Shown piece by piece: positions 59,380-64,000 of a DNA stretch of 64,000 bases. Every line of letters begins with the position of its first letter. Within the stretch, counting starts at the first letter, position 1. The DNA is taken from the NCBI RefSeq assembly GCF_026262505.1, contig NC_067207.1, positions 16,584,082 through 16,648,081 on the forward strand, written 5' to 3'. The position numbers and the translations under genes were made by a program. This DNA is from Trichomonas vaginalis G3. Lineage: Eukaryota > Parabasalia > Trichomonadida > Trichomonadidae. The notes under the pieces were generated by a model that saw only the letters and a program-made list of their open reading frames with translations, was not told where the DNA came from and ran no database searches.

Positions 59380-60555
59380 AAAAATAATGTTTAGGTGAAG
59401 AGGTGAGATTTCACCTGTTTTTTCACCTAATTTTTCACCTCAGGAATTTTCATGAATTTTCCCGAAATAAAAAATAAAGTTAGTTTTATTTTTATTTTTT
59501 TTATTTTGTATGTAAAGATATGATTTCAACAATCGGCACAACAGCAATACAAGCCGCGAACGGCGGGACTCTGTCCACAACTACAGCACCAAACTCGTTA
59601 GTCATGAATCCAACATCTATGTTAGTAGAGATGAAAAGCTTCATTCCTTCTTCATATACTTTCGAAACAAAAATCCAGAAGATAAAGCAAGAACTTTTAA
59701 CAAGTAATTTAGACTGTAGTGCGAAAGATGAAACAAATGAACAGTATCTTTATGAAATGCAGGACATTATTGACCATTTACCTAAACTACCTGAAATCCA
59801 ACAACAAAAACTAACTATTCCTGAATTCGACGAAATTGAAGTCAAAACAACTGACTCAGTCGAAATAAAGAAGTTCATACGTAAAGTAAATTATGAATTC
59901 CTTGGTTTTCATTGCAACCATAAAGTTATGGACAAAGATTGCGACATGGTTTATAAGAATGTTTCTGACATATATAAATCTGAAGAATTTAAGACCTACG
60001 ATAACTTTGTTTCATTAGTTGCAAAATGTGTTTGGGAAATAAGAGATAAAGATAGAAGAGGCAAAGTATGGAACGAACAAATAAGACCCGCTATGTTTGA
60101 GATGAAGAGAGCAATTGACGCCTTAGTTGTTTTAGCAGGTCAAATTTCAATGTATAACGCAAAAAATGAACCCGCAATGTTCAAAATGTAAGGCAGCAAT
60201 GAGGAGATATAACTACTCCGTCAAAGAGATAGAAAGAATGAGAAACGACTATGCAGATTTAAAGAAAGAAGTAGAAAACCCAGCAGAAAATAAAATGGAT
60301 ATGATGACATTTCTGAACAAAAATTATCCAACTGCTGACGATTTCCTTCTATCTGACGTCAAGAAGAAATATAAAGAAACCTTCGGCATTGTTAAAACAT
60401 TCGATGTACTAAAAGAAGAAATAGAAGCTACGAAATTGTTTAGGATTTCAAATATACATCGTACAATTCATGTAAAACGCTTGTGAAAAAACTGGGGTGA
60501 AAAATTAGGTGAAAAAACAGGTGAAATCTCACCTCTTCACCTAAATTATATTTTT
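59380..60555. mobile_element. TIR-bounded gene cassette, copy 3 (type-B ends)
   Basis: 1176 bp. Arms 59380-59440 and 60496-60555 are inverted repeats that open AAAAATAATGTTTA (left) and carry five boxes GGTGA, GGTGA, TCACC, TCACC, TCACC. Box spacing equals that of the Mav1 cassettes, with the central gap two bases longer. The enclosed gene is closely similar to the Mav1 cassette gene although the rest of Mav2 is distant from Mav1. No target duplication seen. Confidence 0.78.
59520..60483 (+). pseudogene. Cassette protein gene, copy 3 (broken)
   Basis: Near-identical to the 312-aa proteins at 13003 and 15945 over most of its length, with a slightly longer N-terminus and a variant C-terminus (RISNIHRTIHVKRL). 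About one break. The shared leader TTATTTTGTATGTAAAGATATG is kept, so promoter and gene travelled together. Confidence 0.75.
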
Positions 60556-60791
60556 GTTCAAAGCTTCCACGAGAGAAAAGATTCCTCATTCGCTAAGGAT
60601 TCCAAAAATGAAAAAATCATTGATTTCGGCTGAGAAAAACAGCAAAACCCTTCTTCCACGGGAACAAAGAAATAAAGAAGAAATAAAGAAGAAATAAAGT
60701 AAATTTTTTATTTATTCCCGTGGAAGATAGAGCACTTTTATGACACTTTTTATTCACGACAAACAAGACAAACAAAGAAAATAAGAAAATA
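60556..60791. other. Spacer right of cassette 3
   Basis: Holds the inverted pair CTTCCACGGGAACAAAG / TTCCCGTGGAAG around 60652-60727 with AAATAAAGAAG repeats between, forming a long hairpin, and a shorter ACAAACAAGACAAACAAAG run. No gene. Confidence 0.5.
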
Positions 60792-60864
60792 CGGCGCCGT
60801 CGCGGTTCGAACCACAGACCCTAACCCCCCATAACACCACCTTAGACCACTGTGCTACGTAGCC
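60792..60864 (-). tRNA. tRNA-like sequence, probably degenerate
   Basis: 73 nt, tRNA length. Reading the minus strand: acceptor GGCTACG pairs with CGGCGCC at five of seven positions; the D arm/A box TAGCACAGTGGTCTAAGGTG is excellent; the T arm/B box GTGGTTCGAACCGC is present. The anticodon stem is not convincing (G-rich TATGGGGGGTTAGGG) and the T stem is short, so I cannot name an amino acid. GC-rich in AT-rich DNA. It may be a captured, decayed tRNA or a Pol III promoter remnant inside Mav2. Confidence 0.4.
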
Positions 60865-60914
60865 TGTCGACATAAGATTTTATAAATTGCATATTTGACG
60901 TAAATTTATTTCCC

Positions 60915-60948
60915 AGTTATTCAAAAATAATTAATTATTGAATAACCT
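60915..60948. repeat. Palindrome, second copy
   Basis: AGTTATTCAAAAATAATTAA... through ...GAATAACCT is a 34-base palindrome that also occurs, one or two bases different, at 59088-59121. The flanking AAAACATTAACG is the inverse of CGTTAATGTTTT left of the first copy, so the two sites form an inverted pair around cassette 3 and the tRNA-like sequence. Confidence 0.75.
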
Positions 60949-60999
60949 AAAAACATTAACGATAAAATAAGTGATAACAAATTTTTATTTTTATCATAA

Positions 61000-61164
61000 A
61001 TGAATACCCCACAAGCTCAAAATTTACCACGAATCATAACAAGGGAGGAAATGATAAAAATGATGCAAGAACATGTTAAAAATAACAAACCACTAAAATT
61101 GAGAAAATGTGGTTATGCAGTAATGATGGAAAGAGAGATGTTGTCGAAGAGGAATAAAAATTAA
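61000..61164 (+). CDS. Unknown 54-aa basic protein
   Basis: Small frame with ATG at 61000 after the leader ATTTTTATTTTTATCATAA, which is the motif before most Mav2 genes. Starts MNTPQAQNLPRIITREEMIK and ends RKCGYAVMMEREMLSKRNKN; basic and helical. Convergent with the gene at 61161, overlapping it by four bases. No domain recognised. Confidence 0.5.
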   Translation: MNTPQAQNLPRIITREEMIKMMQEHVKNNKPLKLRKCGYAVMMEREMLSKRNKN

Positions 61165-61424
61165 ATTTGGATTGAGTTTAAAAATTCATCTTTATTAAAT
61201 TCATCTCTTCCAATCAATTTATTTATTCTATTAAATTCTTTTATTTTTGCTTCACTCAGTTTAATGATTGAACGGTAAGTTTCTAATTTTTCGATTATTT
61301 CTTTATCGTTTTCAACCCCACTGCATTGCGACTTCTTTTTGTAATAGCATATTTTTGATTTAATTCTGTTTAGTTTCTTTTTATATTCATTGTCTGGACT
61401 CTTGACTGCTTCGTTGTCACTCAT
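61161..61424 (-). CDS. Unknown 87-aa charged protein
   Basis: Lys/Glu/Ile-rich with coiled-coil character (KLNRIKSKICYYKKKSQCS, LETYRSIIKLSEAKIKEF). It follows the integrase gene on the same strand with a 19-base gap. No domain recognised. Confidence 0.5.
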   Translation of the reverse strand: MSDNEAVKSPDNEYKKKLNRIKSKICYYKKKSQCSGVENDKEIIEKLETYRSIIKLSEAKIKEFNRINKLIGRDEFNKDEFLNSIQI

Positions 61425-61443
61425 TTCTTACGAAATAAAAAAA

Positions 61444-62963
61444 TTAAATATTATTTAAATATAATGGAGTAATAAAATAAATCGGAATTTCTATTAATTT
61501 ATTGTCAACTTCAACTAATGCATTGCCGTTAATATATCTAACAAATTCAGCTATTGTGTCAAATCTTCGTCTTCTTTTTGTCATTGATTTATCAGTTTTT
61601 CCATAATCGAGATGAATTAAAACTTTATTCCCTTGTTTAAAATTCATGAGCCCCGAATTAATTTGTTCACGTTTAACATCATTTAACCTTTCCATTTGCT
61701 TTCTAATATATTCCCATTCTTTTGAAATATCATTTTTCATTTCCACTGGTTTCATGTTTATAGTTCTATGCCATGTATTATTGTAATAATATACTAACTG
61801 CTGTATGATGGAGTCATGATTTCCATCCCAGTATATCTGACCGTTAACCCCTAACGCATCTCTAAGAGTTCTCATTACCGCATCAACTATTTTATTATGA
61901 AACGTATATGGAGAGGATGAAAAGTAAAAATTAATTTGTGGGAAATAATGAGCCATAGCTGCCTGAAATCCTTTATCACCATCACCCCTTATATTATCTA
62001 CTCTTTCATGATCTAGTAAGTATTGTATAGCTCTTCTTGTTTCCTGTTCTGTTTTCCCTTTCACCGGAATGCAATATAAATATCTGGTGTTAATGTTAAT
62101 GGCAAATAAATAAGTAACGTTTCCTTTTGAATATTCCAGATGATCGATTTCGTATGAATATGGATATAGTGCAAATGAAGGGCGACTAAATTTTTCCTTT
62201 AACGGTTGAATTTTTGGGTCAATTGGTTTATTTAATATCTTGAAATCCCTTTTAAAATCTTTTTGCTTCTTTAATGTTTGAAATGGATATAATAAAGTGA
62301 ATGATGAAGGATTAACTGAAGGAGGAGGAGGTACTACTGTTGGAGGTTTTGGTGTTGTAAGTGGTTTAATTTTATCTGCTTTGATTTTGGATTTCATTCC
62401 TCCTTTCATTAATTCTGGATGTATTCTATTCATTTGTTTTAAATATGCTGTATATAAAGGTTTGATATACTTTCCCGCTTCGAGTTTATGTTGAAGGATG
62501 AATTCCAAAAGTTGATCTTCATTTAAAAGTCGGGCTGAATATGGTTTAACTAATGAATCATAAATTAAAGCTTGTGCATCATTTATGGTCTGAAGGACCT
62601 GGGCGTTTTGTACCATTTGTTTTTGTTCCTTTGGCTTTTGCGGCTCGGGATTATATAATTTATATAATTCATCAATATCTTCTTCTGTTAATACTTTATT
62701 TTTGAAATCTTTCAACTGTTTAAGCTGTGATTTAGTTTTTCCCTTTGTATATTCATTATTTTTAATTTTGTCTTTAATTTTAGAAATTATTTTATCATGA
62801 TATTTCAAAATTTCATTTTTATAATACGAATAATAATAATCCATATCATCACCCGTTATATTTTTATTATATTTTTGGAGATATGCTTTTAAATCATAAT
62901 AATCAAGAAAATTTTGATAAATACTAAATCATCAATTAAAATTTTTAAATCTGTGTTATCCAT
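61444..62963 (-). pseudogene. Polinton integrase with long N-terminal extension (fossil)
   Basis: rve-type DDE integrase core in the middle: PYSYEIDHLEYSKGN with the first Asp, IRGDGDKGFQ with the second, then TFHNKIVDAVMRTLRDALG. A DNA-binding tail follows (QGNKVLIHLDYGKTDKSMTKRRRRFD). Compared with Mav1 (361 aa) it has an extra helical, Lys-rich N-terminus and a Pro-rich linker (TTPKPPTVVPPPPSVNPSS). The main 466-codon part reads through; about one break near the beginning. Same strand as the polymerase to the right. Confidence 0.8.
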
Positions 62964-63064
62964 TTATATAAAAATAAAATAAATGTTTTAAGGGTGCCCA
63001 CCTCTTTGAATCATAGTACAAAACCATTATTAACGGTTCCTTTTGTCTCTTCTGTGGCATTTCA

Positions 63065-64000
63065 TTAAATAAATGGCATACAACATCCATTTTCACAACA
63101 TACAGCCTTAGTGTGTGCTCCTGTTAATGCAGTCTTACCAATTGTTAAGCGAGTCATTGACCCGTTTTTAAGTTGTAAATTAATATTCTGACCATCAAAT
63201 ATCACTTTATCATTTATTATATCCAAATAATTTTTAGGTGTTAATTGTTTATTTTGTCGTAAACTAACACCTTTCATTTTTTGTGCAATCTTTTTAAAAT
63301 CACCTCCATCAATTGAACCGTTGAATGAAGTATAACACTTAGGGCATAAAGCAACCATGTTATCACCTTGTTTCTCAATTGCTAAACCCAATAACTTCTT
63401 CTCATGTGCTTTTTCTTCAGCTTTATTCTTTAATTTAGGTTTAAATTTCTCATCAAAACAGAAGAAATCAAAAGGTGCGAATTTGTAAATGTTTTTATCA
63501 TAAAATTGTTTATGGTTACAATTGCTTGAAATGCTTGAGTGTTAGGAAGACTTGGATCGCCAGCAATAGCCCAATAAGATGAATCAGTATCACCTTCAAT
63601 GAAATGAAAACGATTAACATCCATGCATTTATACATAAAATCATAAATGAAAACCAAATACCAGTATTTAGCATTATCTAAAGTGAAGAATGCCTCTTGT
63701 AAACATGTATCACATCTATAAAATCTATCTTTAAGCATCACTTGATACGTATCTTCACCTATTTCTCTTATGTTTTTAAACTTATTTGACATACATGCAA
63801 CGCGTGCCTTCTGTGCATTCATTATTTTAGTCTTTGCGTAATTTTGTGTATTCATTGCATCGTAACCATATGATCCATTAAGTGAAATCTTGCAAAATAA
63901 ACTTTTTCCTTTATTTCCTTCTAATTCAGCCTTTTGTCTTTCGTTCATAAATTCGTTCGCAAATTCATTAAAACAAGTATTTTTCGTAAATGTTAAAATT
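63065..64000 (-). pseudogene. DNA polymerase B, C-terminal part (fossil, cut by window)
   Basis: Polymerase motif B-like KISLNGSYGYDAMN and motif C HFIEGDTDSSYWAIAG are clear. A Cys-rich end follows (CPKCY; CCENGCCM), which may bind metal. The N-terminal exonuclease part lies beyond the right edge. About one or two breaks in the visible part. The motif C form (GDTDS) differs from the Mav1 form (YQDTDS), in line with Mav2 being another lineage. Confidence 0.8.

Larger units (their letters stand above)
47865..64000. mobile_element. Maverick/Polinton element 2 (Mav2), partial in window
   Basis: At least 16 kb; the right end lies beyond the window and the left tip is not identified (somewhere between 47865 and 48034). 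Parts: two or three copies of a small gene, membrane-active small genes, capsid, ATPase, three unknown structural-type genes, fibre gene, gene cassette, tRNA-like sequence, integrase and polymerase B. Partly decayed, with roughly ten or more breaks in total. Proteins are only distantly similar to Mav1, so it is a different lineage. A hairpin-rich TIR element (48651-50664) is inserted in it. Confidence 0.85.

Overview
The window is AT-rich, intron-poor eukaryotic DNA that looks like Trichomonas vaginalis or a close parabasalid relative. This is inferred from three things: very large Maverick/Polinton elements, MULE transposons, and single-exon host genes of protist type (CCR4-NOT CAF1, HMG box, BTB plus discoidin-like, a GT-C-like membrane enzyme, CK1). 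No database search was possible, so all family names come from motifs read by eye.

Layout. (1) 1-369 is host flank. (2) 379-28485 is a MULE DNA transposon with a 9-bp target duplication, TTTTTTGAT. Its transposase gene is split by a complete Maverick (Mav1, 1986-26563, about 24.6 kb). Mav1 has 703-706 bp terminal inverted repeats, each carrying a copy of the same small gene, and a 5-bp target duplication, GGAGT. Mav1 holds a capsid gene, protein-primed type DNA polymerase B, integrase, packaging ATPase, KilA-N protein, a set of phage-like fibre proteins (collagen-like stalk, coiled coil, collar-like tip) and several unknown small proteins. Some genes read whole and several are broken. A 2.9-kb stretch (KilA-N gene, repeat-rich spacer and a small TIR-bounded gene cassette) is tandemly duplicated inside it. 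(3) 28495-47864 is host DNA: CAF1 deadenylase, a tail-anchored small protein, a coiled-coil protein, an auxin-efflux-carrier-like transporter with a frameshift, an HMG-box protein, a BTB/discoidin-like protein, a GT-C-like enzyme, an unknown protein and a CK1 pseudogene. It also holds a foldback-type element (36832-38930) whose arms are tandem hairpins around a 200-bp loop. (4) From about 47.9 kb to the right edge is most of a second, distantly related Maverick (Mav2). Its left end is unclear and its right end is outside the window. It carries capsid, ATPase, a one-piece fibre protein, integrase and polymerase B, a third copy of the small gene cassette, a tRNA-like sequence, and an inserted 2-kb TIR element made almost wholly of long hairpins.

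The Maverick genes form the usual self-synthesising set: polymerase and integrase for replication and insertion; capsid, ATPase and membrane-active small proteins for a virion; fibres probably for attachment. The freshest signals are these. A roughly 1.17-kb mobile gene cassette occurs three times. Its ~60-bp inverted repeats keep a fixed five-box layout while the box sequence itself switches (GTTAG in Mav1, GGTGA in Mav2). The Mav2 fibre is colinear with three consecutive Mav1 genes. Two unrelated-looking elements are built from arrays of hairpins.
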